NCBI RefSeq assembly: GCF_000737245.1
Contig: NZ_JPQU01000024.1
Span: forward strand, 1-64,000
Length of the DNA: 64,000 bases
Reading direction: 5' to 3'
Source: Pseudomonas syringae
Lineage (GTDB): Bacteria; Pseudomonadota; Gammaproteobacteria; Pseudomonadales; Pseudomonadaceae
The position numbers and the translations under genes are program-made. The notes below the pieces were generated by a model. It made no database searches and was not told the DNA's origin. It saw only the letters and a program-made list of their open reading frames with translations. The number at the start of each line of letters is the position of its first letter. Positions within the stretch are counted from its first letter, which is position 1. Shown piece by piece: positions 18,093-26,413 of the stretch.

Positions 18093-18117
18093 AACCCTCC
18101 TTATGGAGGGTTTTTTT
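18093..18117 (+). terminator. Rho-independent terminator of the cio operon
   Basis: The stem AACCCTCC/GGAGGGTT with a TTAT loop runs into seven T residues. Confidence 0.88.
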
Positions 18118-18137
18118 GCTCAATATTCGGGGGAACG

Positions 18138-18227
18138 GTGGGAGCGAGCTTGCTCGCGAAGGCAATATTCCTGCGCACAGATATCTGCCAGACGGGCGGA
18201 CCTCTTCGCGAGCAAGCTCGCTCCCAC
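18138..18227. repeat. REP pair (GTGGGAGCGAGCTTGCTCGCGAA type)
   Basis: The inverted arms match over about 25 bases. It lies between the cio operon and convergent rlmG. Confidence 0.85.
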
Positions 18228-18257
18228 AGGGAGCAGTTAAACCCGTAGGACCGGCTG

Positions 18258-19382
18258 TTACTTCCGGGCCTTGAGAATCACAAACTTCGGCGTCGCCGCA
18301 ACTTGCTCAACCCCGCGAAACAGGCGTGCCAGCTTGGTGTGGTAACCCAGATGACGATTGCCGACTACATACAGTGCACCGCCAGGGACAAGCGCGTTGC
18401 GGGCCTGCTGGAACATGCGCCAGGCGAGAAAATCCCCCACCACCTGTTGCTGATGGAAGGGCGGGTTGCAGAGCACTACGTCCAGCGAATCAGGCTCTTG
18501 AGCGGCCAGACCATCATCCGCACGCAGCACCACGTCGCGATCACCCAAGGCAATCTGCCAGTTTTCGGCGGCGGATTGCACCGCCATGAACGACTCGTCC
18601 ACCAGGGTGTAATGCGCCTGCGGATTGCTCAAGGCGCTGGCAATCGCCAACACCCCATTGCCGCAACCCAGGTCAGCGACGCGCGCGGCACCAAGGTTTT
18701 TCGGTAGATAAGGCAGGAACGCCCGGGTACCGATGTCCAGACCTTCGCGGCAAAACACGTTGGCGTGATTGAGCAGCTCGATAGCCGGGTCATCCAGTTT
18801 ATAGCGGGTCGGGTAGGGCGACTCGACGATTGCCTTGAGCTCGGGCGTGGCGAACAGCAGCCGTGCCTTTTTGACGGCCAGAGAGGCGCTGACCGGGCCG
18901 ATATATTCCTCGATCAGCTCACCCGCCGAGCGCGGCAAGTGTTTAACCATCGCCGCGGCGACCACTCGGGCATCGGGGGCCAGTTGGCCTTGCAGGCGGA
19001 TCAGTTGCTCTTCCAGCAGTGCCAGGGTTTTTGGTACGCGGATCAGGACCCAGTCGAAGGGGCCACTAATGGCTTCGCTGGCAGGGATCAGCGTCACTGC
19101 GTCATACGCCATACCGTTGCGGGTCAGATTTTTCTGCAAACCCTGAGCGGCAAGAAAGGAGTCAGTGCTGCTGGTGACGGTGGCATGTTGGGCCAGACTG
19201 GCTGCCAGGGCGCCAAAGCTGTCATTAAGCACCAGCACTTTGCTTTGCAGCGTCAGGCCTTGTTCAGCGACGAAATTGAGTAAGTATTCATCCGCAGCAT
19301 CGAACGCCTGCAGCGGTTCGTCCTGCTGTTCCGGTTGGCGGATGAGATCAAGCTGGGCGAACGGAGTATCAAGCAGCGGCAT
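18258..19382 (-). CDS. rlmG: 23S rRNA (guanine-1835-N2)-methyltransferase RlmG
   Basis: This 374-residue protein has a degenerate N-terminal methyltransferase-like half and an active C-terminal half, as in RlmG/RsmC. The SAM-binding motif is VADLGCGNGVLAIAS and the catalytic motif for N2-guanine methylation is VLCNPPFHQ. It modifies G1835 in the large subunit. The ATG giving MPLLDTPFAQLDLIR was chosen because family proteins begin there. The frame is open for 92 more codons upstream but shows no homology. No clear ribosome site is visible. It stands alone. Confidence 0.9.
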   Translation of the reverse strand: MPLLDTPFAQLDLIRQPEQQDEPLQAFDAADEYLLNFVAEQGLTLQSKVLVLNDSFGALAASLAQHATVTSSTDSFLAAQGLQKNLTRNGMAYDAVTLIPASEAISGPFDWVLIRVPKTLALLEEQLIRLQGQLAPDARVVAAAMVKHLPRSAGELIEEYIGPVSASLAVKKARLLFATPELKAIVESPYPTRYKLDDPAIELLNHANVFCREGLDIGTRAFLPYLPKNLGAARVADLGCGNGVLAIASALSNPQAHYTLVDESFMAVQSAAENWQIALGDRDVVLRADDGLAAQEPDSLDVVLCNPPFHQQQVVGDFLAWRMFQQARNALVPGGALYVVGNRHLGYHTKLARLFRGVEQVAATPKFVILKARK

Positions 19383-19501
19383 GGGCGGGGGAACTCTGGG
19401 TTTGTCACCGATACCCGTGGATGCGGGTTCGTGGAAGGCGGTGATTTTACGTGCTTTTTGCCGATTGGCATCCCTTCGTTTCCCAGTCCATGCTGCCTTG
19501 C

Positions 19502-19735
19502 TCAAAACATCCCGCTCAATGCCGCCTGCACCACAGCCGAAATCTTGTTCGAAGCCCCCATTTTCTGGACCGCGTTGGCCACATGAAAATGCACTGTGCG
19601 TTCTTTCATGCTCAAAATGATGGCGATGTCCGCCGCCGTTTTGCCTTCCGCACTCCATTTCAGTATTTCGATCTCTCTTGTAGTGAGCTGATGGTTGGGA
19701 AACTCATGCACATGTGCCAATGAAAGCGACCCCAT
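19502..19735 (-). CDS. LuxR-type HTH-only small regulator
   Basis: This 77-residue protein consists almost entirely of the LuxR/GerE DNA-binding domain: LTTREIEILKWSAEGKTAADIAIILSMKERTV (split across helices 1-3) followed by HFHVANAVQKMGASNKISAVVQAA. The autoinducer- or receiver-type N-terminal domain of normal family members is absent. A strong GGAGG lies 5 bases before the ATG at 19735. An alternative GTG at 19807 would add 24 residues but has no ribosome site. I see no sign of a decayed sensing domain upstream, so this looks like a genuine single-domain protein. Its targets are unknown. Confidence 0.75.
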   Translation of the reverse strand: MGSLSLAHVHEFPNHQLTTREIEILKWSAEGKTAADIAIILSMKERTVHFHVANAVQKMGASNKISAVVQAALSGMF

Positions 19736-20251
19736 ATTGCCTCCGTGCTTCTCTAAGTCCTTTAGTCCTGTGTTGCCGTTTGAGTGTAGAAAAGGATTCT
19801 GTCGCACAAATACACCTGAATGGCCCGGCAGACAAATGGAGTTCTGGCGATCTATCCCGTGGAGATCTAGCGGTTTGGCCAGACCGTTATAGATCGGGGC
19901 TCGCCGAGTTTCGCTGCGATTGGGTCTGGATGTCCGGCTATACGTCCAAGAGAGAAATGGTCTAACCGGGCTGTATGTTTTATCGGCCGCAAGCCCAGGT
20001 GCGACGTGGGACCGGCTTTAGCCGGGAAGGAGCCGATACATCCCCCCGATATTTATCGTCTGAAATGCCGCCTTCCCGGCTAAAGCCGGTCCCACTTAAT
20101 CACTTGCGATCAAACATAGAATCTTCTGCACAGGTCTGCGGCGCCGTAGGGCGATGTTTCACATCGATACCACTACAAACCACCGGTGTTTATCCATCGC
20201 GCTTTGCGGGACACTGGCCCCTGTTTTCATTTGCAGGAGCCAGGATCAACC
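19736..20251. other. Intergenic region upstream of fpr
   Basis: This is a 516-base divergent gap between the HTH gene and fpr. It holds one REP pair of the GTGGGACCGGCTTTAGCCGGGAAGG family (20006-20095). No other gene or clear promoter was identified. Confidence 0.5.
20006..20095. repeat. REP pair, GTGGGACCGGCTTTAGCCGGGAAGG family
   Basis: This is a second sequence family of palindrome, with perfect arms of about 25 bases. The loop segment CCCGATATTTATCGTCTGAA is also found at 29092 onward, next to another arm of the same family. Confidence 0.85.
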
Positions 20252-21028
20252 ATGACCGCCAGCGCTGAAAAGTACACCCGCCAGACGCTTCTTGACGTGA
20301 CGCCGCTGACCCCAAGCCTGTTCACTCTGCGCACAACCCGCGACCCGGGTTTTCGCTTCACGGCCGGGCAGTTTGCGCGCCTGGGGGTGACTAAAGCCGA
20401 TGGCAGCATCGTCTGGCGGGCGTACTCGATGGTGTCCTCACCCCATGACGAGTTTCTGGAGTTTTTCTCGATTGTCGTGCCCGACGGCGAGTTCACCAGT
20501 GAGCTGAGCCGGCTGCGGGAAGGTGACACCTTGCTCATCGAAAAACTGGCCACGGGTTATCTGACAGTGGACCGGTTCGTTGATGGTCGGGATCTGTGGT
20601 TGTTATCCACAGGTACGGGAGTCGCCCCGTTCCTGTCGATCCTTCAGGATTTCGAGGTGTGGGAGAAGTTCGAGCGCATTGTGTTGGTGTACAGCGCCCG
20701 GGAATCGAAGGAGCTGGCCTATCAAACGCTGATTGCAGGGCTGACGGAGCGTGATTATCTGGCCGAGTACGCGGACAAGTTGATCTACGTGCCGGTGGTC
20801 ACTCGGGAGCAAATTCCAGGCGCGCTGAATGGGCGCATCACGCAGTTGATTGAAAGTGGCGAGCTGGAAAGAGCTGCGGGTTTGCCGCTCAATCCTGAAC
20901 ACTCAAGGGTGATGATCTGCGGCAATCCGCAAATGATCGAAGACACCCGGGCATTGCTCAAGGCGCGGGACATGAACCTTAACCTGACACGCCGACCAGG
21001 GCAGGTTGTGGTGGAGAATTATTGGTAG
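20252..21028 (+). CDS. fpr: Ferredoxin--NADP+ reductase
   Basis: This 258-residue FAD enzyme exchanges electrons between NADPH and ferredoxin or flavodoxin. It has an N-terminal FAD domain (RAYSMVSSP, the RxYS flavin motif) and the NADP domain with STGTGVAPFLSIL and MICGNPQMIEDT. It ends in VENYW, with a terminal tryptophan as in E. coli Fpr, unlike the PA3397-type Fpr of P. aeruginosa as I recall it. It is closer to the FprB type. AGGATC lies before the chosen ATG. A longer frame with an upstream ATG has no ribosome site. Confidence 0.9.
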   Translation: MTASAEKYTRQTLLDVTPLTPSLFTLRTTRDPGFRFTAGQFARLGVTKADGSIVWRAYSMVSSPHDEFLEFFSIVVPDGEFTSELSRLREGDTLLIEKLATGYLTVDRFVDGRDLWLLSTGTGVAPFLSILQDFEVWEKFERIVLVYSARESKELAYQTLIAGLTERDYLAEYADKLIYVPVVTREQIPGALNGRITQLIESGELERAAGLPLNPEHSRVMICGNPQMIEDTRALLKARDMNLNLTRRPGQVVVENYW

Positions 21029-21060
21029 CACATCGCAGGCAGGCAGAACCCAAGACCCAT

Positions 21061-21150
21061 GTGGGAGCGAGCTTGCTCGCGAAGGCAGTCTAGCAGTCGC
21101 AATATTGGCTGCGGATGTACTGGCCTCTTCGCAAGCAAGCTTGCTCCCAC
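21061..21150. repeat. REP pair between convergent fpr and mscL
   Basis: The arms are of the GTGGGAGCGAGCTTGCTCGCGAA type, with a few changes in the right arm (GCAAGCAAGCTTGC). Confidence 0.82.
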
Positions 21151-21177
21151 AGGGCTTCGGTCTCTGCGGCCTCGCAC

Positions 21178-21624
21178 TTAAAGTGGATGCTTAGGATCCA
21201 CAGTGATCGGCGCAGCAGGCTGATGCTGCTCTTTCAACAGATCGCGAATCTCACCCAGCAGCAACTCCTGCTTGGTGGGAGTTGGCGGCAGGGTTGGGGC
21301 CTTGGCTTCTTCACGCTTCAGACGGTTGATGGCTTTGACACCCATGAAGATGGCGAACGCCACGATGATGAAGTCGATGACGGTCTGGATGAATTTGCCG
21401 TAAGCCAGCACCACTGCGGGGGCTGCGCCTTCTGCGGGCCTGAGGATGACTGCAAGGTCGCTGAAATCAACGCCGCCGATCAGCAGCCCTAGAGGCGGCA
21501 TGATTACATCGCCGACGAACGACGAAACGATCTTGCCGAATGCCGCACCAATGATGATACCGACGGCCATATCGACCACGTTACCTTTGACGGCAAAGGC
21601 TTTGAACTCGCTAAGTACGCTCAT
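21178..21624 (-). CDS. mscL: Large-conductance mechanosensitive channel MscL
   Basis: This 148-residue inner-membrane channel opens on osmotic downshock to release solutes. The first helix [24 protein letters not shown] contains the pore constriction, followed by [13 protein letters not shown]. The second helix is [23 protein letters not shown]. The C-terminal cytoplasmic helix starts at EIRDLLKEQ. The length is typical. AAGGAA precedes the ATG. It is a single gene, convergent with fpr and divergent from radA. Confidence 0.96.
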   Translation of the reverse strand: MSVLSEFKAFAVKGNVVDMAVGIIIGAAFGKIVSSFVGDVIMPPLGLLIGGVDFSDLAVILRPAEGAAPAVVLAYGKFIQTVIDFIIVAFAIFMGVKAINRLKREEAKAPTLPPTPTKQELLLGEIRDLLKEQHQPAAPITVDPKHPL

Positions 21625-21817
21625 GGGATATTCCTTGTTACAGATTATTGGGTCCAGTGCAGTGTAAGACAGCTGCACGCTTTGCGCTGGGCACCTTTAG
21701 TCGACCGAGCGCTGCCAGGGAAGTTTTATCGGAGATAGCAAAAAGCTGTCATTCAGGCGCACAAACGCGTCAGCGTGAGGTGGGTTATGATTGCCGACTT
21801 TTACCAGTGGGGTTGTC

Positions 21818-23185
21818 ATGGCCAAGGCCAAACGCTTGTATGGCTGCACCGAATGCGGCGCGACTTTTCCCAAGTGGGCCGGGCAATGCACTGAATGTGG
21901 TGCCTGGAACACCCTCGTCGAAACCGTTCTGGAAAGTGGCAGCGCCGCGCCGCCCAGCGGACGCTCCAGCTGGACCGGGCAACAGACCCAGCTCCGCACC
22001 CTCGCTGAAGTCAGCGTCGAGGAAATTCCGCGTTTCTCCACCAACTCCGCTGAACTGGATCGGGTGCTGGGCGGTGGTCTGGTGGACGGCTCGGTGGTGC
22101 TGATCGGTGGTGATCCCGGCATCGGTAAATCCACGATCCTGCTGCAAACCCTGTGCGCGATTGCCGAGCGCATGCCTGCTTTGTATGTCACGGGCGAAGA
22201 ATCCCAGCAGCAGGTCGCCATGCGCGCCCGTCGTCTGGGTTTGCCGCAGGACAAGCTCAAGGTCATGACCGAAACCTGCATCGAAAACATCATCGCCACG
22301 GCCAAGGTGGAAAAGCCCAAGGTCATGGTGATCGACTCGATCCAGACGATCTTCACCGAGCAGCTGCAGTCCGCGCCGGGCGGCGTCTCCCAGGTACGGG
22401 AGAGTGCGGCCCTGCTGGTGCGTTACGCCAAGCAGAGCGGCACGGCGATTTTCCTTGTGGGCCATGTCACCAAGGAAGGCGCGTTGGCCGGCCCGCGAGT
22501 GCTCGAGCACATGGTCGACACGGTTCTGTACTTTGAAGGCGAGTCCGACGGGCGTCTGCGCTTGTTGCGAGCCGTGAAGAACCGTTTTGGTGCAGTCAAC
22601 GAGCTGGGCGTGTTCGGCATGACCGACAAGGGCTTGAAGGAGGTCTCCAACCCATCAGCTATCTTTCTGACCCGTGCTCAGGAAGAAGTCCCCGGCAGTG
22701 TGGTGATGGCCACATGGGAAGGGACGCGGCCGATGCTGGTGGAGGTGCAGGCGTTGGTTGACGACAGCCACATGTCAAATCCGCGTCGGGTGACCTTGGG
22801 TCTGGATCAGAACCGGCTGGCCATGTTGCTGGCGGTGCTGCATCGCCATGGCGGCATTCCGACCCACGATCAGGATGTGTTCCTCAATGTGGTGGGCGGC
22901 GTCAAGGTTTTGGAAACTGCTTCCGATCTGGCGTTGATGGCCGCCGTCATGTCCAGCTTGCGCAACCGGCCGCTGCCCCACGATTTGCTGGTGTTCGGTG
23001 AAGTGGGTCTGTCGGGCGAAGTGCGCCCGGTGCCCAGCGGTCAGGAGCGTCTCAAAGAGGCCGCCAAGCATGGCTTCAAACGGGCGATCGTCCCCAAAGG
23101 CAACGCCCCGAAAGAAGCGCCGCCGGGATTGCAAGTCATTGCCGTGACGCGGCTGGAGCAGGCGCTGGATGCGTTGTTTGAGTGA
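21818..23185 (+). CDS. radA: DNA repair protein RadA
   Basis: This 455-residue RecA-like ATPase helps process recombination intermediates. The N-terminal zinc finger has Cys10, Cys13, Cys24 and Cys27. The Walker A motif is GGDPGIGKST, the RadA-specific motif is KNRFG, and the C-terminal domain resembles the Lon protease domain (DLALMAAVMSSLRNRPLP, GEVGLSGEVRPV). The ATG beginning MAKAKRLYGCTECG was chosen as the universal family start. It is divergent from mscL and convergent with mapZ, an arrangement I recall from P. aeruginosa. Confidence 0.96.
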   Translation: MAKAKRLYGCTECGATFPKWAGQCTECGAWNTLVETVLESGSAAPPSGRSSWTGQQTQLRTLAEVSVEEIPRFSTNSAELDRVLGGGLVDGSVVLIGGDPGIGKSTILLQTLCAIAERMPALYVTGEESQQQVAMRARRLGLPQDKLKVMTETCIENIIATAKVEKPKVMVIDSIQTIFTEQLQSAPGGVSQVRESAALLVRYAKQSGTAIFLVGHVTKEGALAGPRVLEHMVDTVLYFEGESDGRLRLLRAVKNRFGAVNELGVFGMTDKGLKEVSNPSAIFLTRAQEEVPGSVVMATWEGTRPMLVEVQALVDDSHMSNPRRVTLGLDQNRLAMLLAVLHRHGGIPTHDQDVFLNVVGGVKVLETASDLALMAAVMSSLRNRPLPHDLLVFGEVGLSGEVRPVPSGQERLKEAAKHGFKRAIVPKGNAPKEAPPGLQVIAVTRLEQALDALFE

Positions 23186-23200
23186 TGTTTGCGTAGCCTC

Positions 23201-23289
23201 GTAGGAGCGCGCTTGCCCGCGATGACGGTATTCCAGACCCAGAAGTTGTAGCGGGTGTAATGGCCCATCGCGGGCAAGCGCGCTCCTAC
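23201..23289. repeat. REP pair between convergent radA and mapZ
   Basis: The inverted arms GTAGGAGCGCGCTTGCCCGCGAT match perfectly over 23 bases. Confidence 0.86.
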
Positions 23290-23310
23290 CGTTAATAGCT
23301 CAGCAGCTCT

Positions 23311-23679
23311 TCAAACCTCAATCAACGCCGCCAACTCTCGCTCCAGCTCGTCCTGATCGGCCAGGTTCAGTTCGATCAGCCTTCGCAGGTGGCTGATGGA
23401 TTCCAGGCTGATATGTTCACAGACGAAACCCAACTGCCCGTGATCATCATGGGTCAGCCGCGCCTCCATTTGCACATGGACCTCGTTGCTCAGCTTGATG
23501 TCCGCGGTGAAAGGCTCATGAGTGTCGGCCTGCCATGGCTCGGGGCGTTCGATGAGCAGGCCCTTCAGAGATAAATCCACAAGCTGCACTTGCCAGCGCT
23601 TTTCGCCCTGACGAAGCTCGGTTTTCGCATCAAAGGCAATGCGCTTGAAACGTCTGCGGTCTGCGTGGGAGTCGGTCAT
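23311..23679 (-). CDS. mapZ: PilZ-domain c-di-GMP receptor (MapZ-like)
   Basis: This 122-residue single-domain protein has the two PilZ ligand motifs: RRRFKR at residues 8-13 and DLSLKG at about 35-40. The sequence ending ISHLRRLIELNLADQDELERELA closely resembles P. aeruginosa PA4608 (MapZ), as I recall it. MapZ binds c-di-GMP and then inhibits the chemotaxis methyltransferase CheR1. Its place next to radA is also the same. It links c-di-GMP made by enzymes such as MorA (encoded 6 kb away) to flagellar switching. Its own CheR partner is not in the window. Confidence 0.85.
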   Translation of the reverse strand: MTDSHADRRRFKRIAFDAKTELRQGEKRWQVQLVDLSLKGLLIERPEPWQADTHEPFTADIKLSNEVHVQMEARLTHDDHGQLGFVCEHISLESISHLRRLIELNLADQDELERELAALIEV

Positions 23680-23799
23680 CGAGTCACTTCTCTTGGCATC
23701 GACTGACGGCTGTCAGCGGGTTAACGCCGATCAACAGCGTCGTGTCTACCGACAATAGACCCGATCAGCGGCAGCGAACAGGTTTTGCCATGGGATTTA

Positions 23800-23828
23800 C
23801 ACTTCCTGGCCCCCAGAAGTGCCTTTTT
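23800..23828 (+). terminator. Orphan terminator-like hairpin upstream of cstA
   Basis: A stem CACTTCCTGG/CCAGAAGTG with one bulged C is followed by CCTTTTTC. It lies between divergent mapZ and cstA, 140 bases before cstA, so no annotated gene ends here on this strand. It may be a leader attenuator or the end of a small RNA. Confidence 0.4.
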
Positions 23829-23969
23829 CTGGTGCGCTATCGGGCGCGGTATCTGTTTTGACGTCTATTGGTTCTTTTTGCTCTAGACCTTCGTGGGGGG
23901 TGGCCTTTCGCTCCGACAGAGCTAAACTCCGGTGGCTGGCCTTCTAGTCATTCTGCTGGAATATAAAAA

Positions 23970-26045
23970 ATGAAAAATAATAATAGCCTTATGCGCCATG
24001 TGCCTTGGCTGATCGTTGCAATTGTCGGGGCTTGTGCCCTTGGGGTCGTGGCCTTGCGTCGCGGAGAAGCAATCAACGCCTTGTGGATCGTGGTCGCTGC
24101 GGTTGCCATCTACCTGGTCGCGTATCGTTATTACAGTTTGTTCATTGCCCGCCATGTCATGCAGCTCGATCCGCTGCGGGCTACACCGGCGGTCGTGAAC
24201 AACGATGGTCTGGACTATGTGCCGACCAACAAACACATTCTTTTCGGTCACCACTTTGCTGCCATCGCTGGCGCTGGTCCGCTGGTCGGTCCGGTCCTGG
24301 CAGCGCAGATGGGCTACTTGCCCGGCACGCTCTGGCTGATAGCCGGTGTGGTACTGGCCGGTGCGGTGCAGGATTTCATGATCCTGTTCCTGTCCACACG
24401 CCGTAACGGTCGCTCCCTGGGCGACATGGTGCGTGAAGAAATGGGCCGCATACCCGGCACCATCGCGCTGTTTGGCTGCTTCCTGATCATGATCATCATC
24501 CTCGCGGTGCTGGCGCTCATTGTGGTCAAGGCCCTGGCTGAAAGCCCGTGGGGCATGTTCACGGTGCTGGCGACCATCCCGACGGCAATGTTCATGGGCG
24601 TCTACATGCGCTACATCCGCCCGGGCCGCATTGGCGAGATCTCGGTGATCGGTGTTGTGCTGTTGCTGCTCTCGATCTGGGTCGGCGGCATGGTTGCTGC
24701 CAGTCCTGAGTGGGCGCCGATGTTCACTTTCACCGGCGTGCAGATCACCTGGATGCTGGTGGGCTACGGTTTTGTCGCGGCCATGTTGCCGGTCTGGCTG
24801 TTGCTGGCACCGCGTGACTACCTGTCGACTTTCCTGAAAATCGGCACCATCGTTGCCCTGGCCATCGGCATCCTGATTCTCGCGCCAGAGCTGAAAATGC
24901 CCGCGCTGACCCAGTTCACTGACGGCACCGGCCCGGTCTGGAAAGGTGCACTGTTCCCGTTCCTGTTCATCACCATCGCGTGCGGTGCGGTATCGGGCTT
25001 CCACGCGCTGATCTCTTCCGGCACCACGCCGAAGCTGCTGGATAACGAAACCAACGCCCGCTACATCGGTTACGGCGGCATGCTCATGGAGTCCTTCGTG
25101 GCGATCATGGCCATGGTTGCTGCTTCGGTGATCGAGCCGGGTATCTACTTCGCCATGAACAGCCCGGCTGCAATCGTGGGCGGTGACGTGGTGACTGTTG
25201 CCCAGACGGTCAGCAGTTGGGGTTTTGCCATTACACCTGAGCAACTGACCGCAGTTGCCAAGGACATCGGCGAGAACACCGTACTGGCCCGCGCTGGTGG
25301 CGCGCCAACCCTGGCGGTCGGTATTGCGCAGATCCTGCACCAGGCCTTGCCTGGCGCCAGCACCATGGCTTTCTGGTACCACTTCGCGATTCTGTTTGAA
25401 GCGCTGTTCATCCTGACTGCAGTAGACGCCGGTACCCGTGCCGGTCGCTTCATGCTGCAGGACTTGCTGGGCAGTTTCGTTCCAGCCCTCAAACGTACCG
25501 AGTCCTGGACCGCCAACGCCATCGGCACCGGTGGTTGCGTGGCGCTTTGGGGTTATCTGCTGTATCAGGGCGTGATCGACCCGCTGGGCGGCATCAATAC
25601 CTTGTGGCCGTTGTTCGGTATCTCCAACCAGATGCTGGCCGGTATCGCGCTGATGCTGGCGACGGTCGTGCTGATCAAAATGAAACGTCAGCGTTATATC
25701 TGGGTGACCATGCTGCCAGCCACCTGGCTGCTGATCTGCACCGTGACCGCTGGTTTCATCAAGCTGTTCGATAGCAACCCGGCAGTGGGTTTCCTGGCCT
25801 TGGCCAAGAAATACAGCACCGCAGCTGACGCCGGTCAGATCCTGGCTCCGGCCAAGACCATGGACCAGATGCAGCACGTGATTTTCAACGCTTACACCAA
25901 CGCGACATTGACGATCCTGTTCCTGTTCGTGGTGTTCAGCATCCTGTTCTACGCGCTGAAAGTCGGCGTCGCGGCATGGGGCAACAAAGAACGCACGGAC
26001 AAGGAAGCGCCTTTCCAGGCGTTGACGACTCCGACTCAGGTTTGA
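23970..26045 (+). CDS. cstA: CstA-family carbon starvation protein / pyruvate-type transporter
   Basis: This 691-residue inner-membrane transporter has about 16-18 hydrophobic segments. The family motifs are NKHILFGHHFAAIAGAGPLVGPVLAAQ-like (split), AISSGTTPK-type ALISSGTTPKLLDNE, and GTRAGRFMLQDLLG. E. coli relatives are CstA (peptides and pyruvate) and BtsT/YjiY (pyruvate). The order cstA-yjiX-yjiA copies E. coli btsT-yjiX-yjiA. The ATG has only a weak ribosome site, and codons 2-5 include AATAATAA, a match to the Hfq/Crc repression motif AANAANAA. This suggests catabolite control of translation. Confidence 0.92.
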   Translation: MKNNNSLMRHVPWLIVAIVGACALGVVALRRGEAINALWIVVAAVAIYLVAYRYYSLFIARHVMQLDPLRATPAVVNNDGLDYVPTNKHILFGHHFAAIAGAGPLVGPVLAAQMGYLPGTLWLIAGVVLAGAVQDFMILFLSTRRNGRSLGDMVREEMGRIPGTIALFGCFLIMIIILAVLALIVVKALAESPWGMFTVLATIPTAMFMGVYMRYIRPGRIGEISVIGVVLLLLSIWVGGMVAASPEWAPMFTFTGVQITWMLVGYGFVAAMLPVWLLLAPRDYLSTFLKIGTIVALAIGILILAPELKMPALTQFTDGTGPVWKGALFPFLFITIACGAVSGFHALISSGTTPKLLDNETNARYIGYGGMLMESFVAIMAMVAASVIEPGIYFAMNSPAAIVGGDVVTVAQTVSSWGFAITPEQLTAVAKDIGENTVLARAGGAPTLAVGIAQILHQALPGASTMAFWYHFAILFEALFILTAVDAGTRAGRFMLQDLLGSFVPALKRTESWTANAIGTGGCVALWGYLLYQGVIDPLGGINTLWPLFGISNQMLAGIALMLATVVLIKMKRQRYIWVTMLPATWLLICTVTAGFIKLFDSNPAVGFLALAKKYSTAADAGQILAPAKTMDQMQHVIFNAYTNATLTILFLFVVFSILFYALKVGVAAWGNKERTDKEAPFQALTTPTQV
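23973..23985 (+). promoter_or_regulatory. Candidate Hfq/Crc (CA-type) translational repression motif
   Basis: AATAATAA at 23976-23983, in an A-rich run just after the cstA start codon, fits AANAANAA. This motif is used by Crc/Hfq in pseudomonads to block translation of catabolic genes when preferred carbon is present. No experimental support can be read from the sequence. Confidence 0.45.
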
Positions 26046-26063
26046 TCAAGAGAGGATCTGTAT

Positions 26064-26261
26064 ATGTTCAATGACCTGAGTCGCCTCGGGAAATACCTCG
26101 GTCAGGCCGCGCGCCTGATGGTGGGCATGCCCGACTACGACAACTATGTCGCGCATATGCAGGTCAAACACCCTGACAAGCCGGTGATGGACTACGAGGC
26201 GTTCTTCCGGGAACGCCAGGAAGCCCGATACGGCGGCAAGGGTGGGCCTAAATGCTGTTGA
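26064..26261 (+). CDS. yjiX: YbdD/YjiX family small protein
   Basis: This 65-residue cytosolic protein of the DUF466 family almost always follows cstA/btsT. Recognisable segments are [14 protein letters not shown] and the C-terminal GKGGPKCC with two cysteines. The function is not established. It is 18 bases downstream of cstA with an AGAGAGG ribosome site, so it is coexpressed. A REP palindrome then separates it from yjiA. Confidence 0.9.
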   Translation: MFNDLSRLGKYLGQAARLMVGMPDYDNYVAHMQVKHPDKPVMDYEAFFRERQEARYGGKGGPKCC

Positions 26262-26288
26262 TCGGTTGATCGGCAGCAGGCGTTAACC

Positions 26289-26377
26289 TGTGGGAGCGGT
26301 GCTTGCCCGCGATAAGGCTGGATGCGATTCACTTCAGATCGCGTCCAGCCTTATCGCGGGCAAGCACCGCTCCCACA
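26289..26377. repeat. Long REP palindrome inside the cstA-yjiX-yjiA unit
   Basis: The arms of about 40 bases (TGTGGGAGCGGTGCTTGCCCGCGATAAGGCTGG and onward, given here only in part) pair with a single mismatch. It lies between yjiX and yjiA. Confidence 0.86.
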
Positions 26378-26413
26378 GTTGTTTTGTGTTGTTAATTAAG
26401 TACAGGAGCACCC

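Noticed and set aside
23922..25877. 651-codon open frame on the minus strand
   Set aside because: It is fully antisense to cstA, has a composition dominated by His, Gln, Asp and Arg, and has no homology. It results from codon bias of the real gene.
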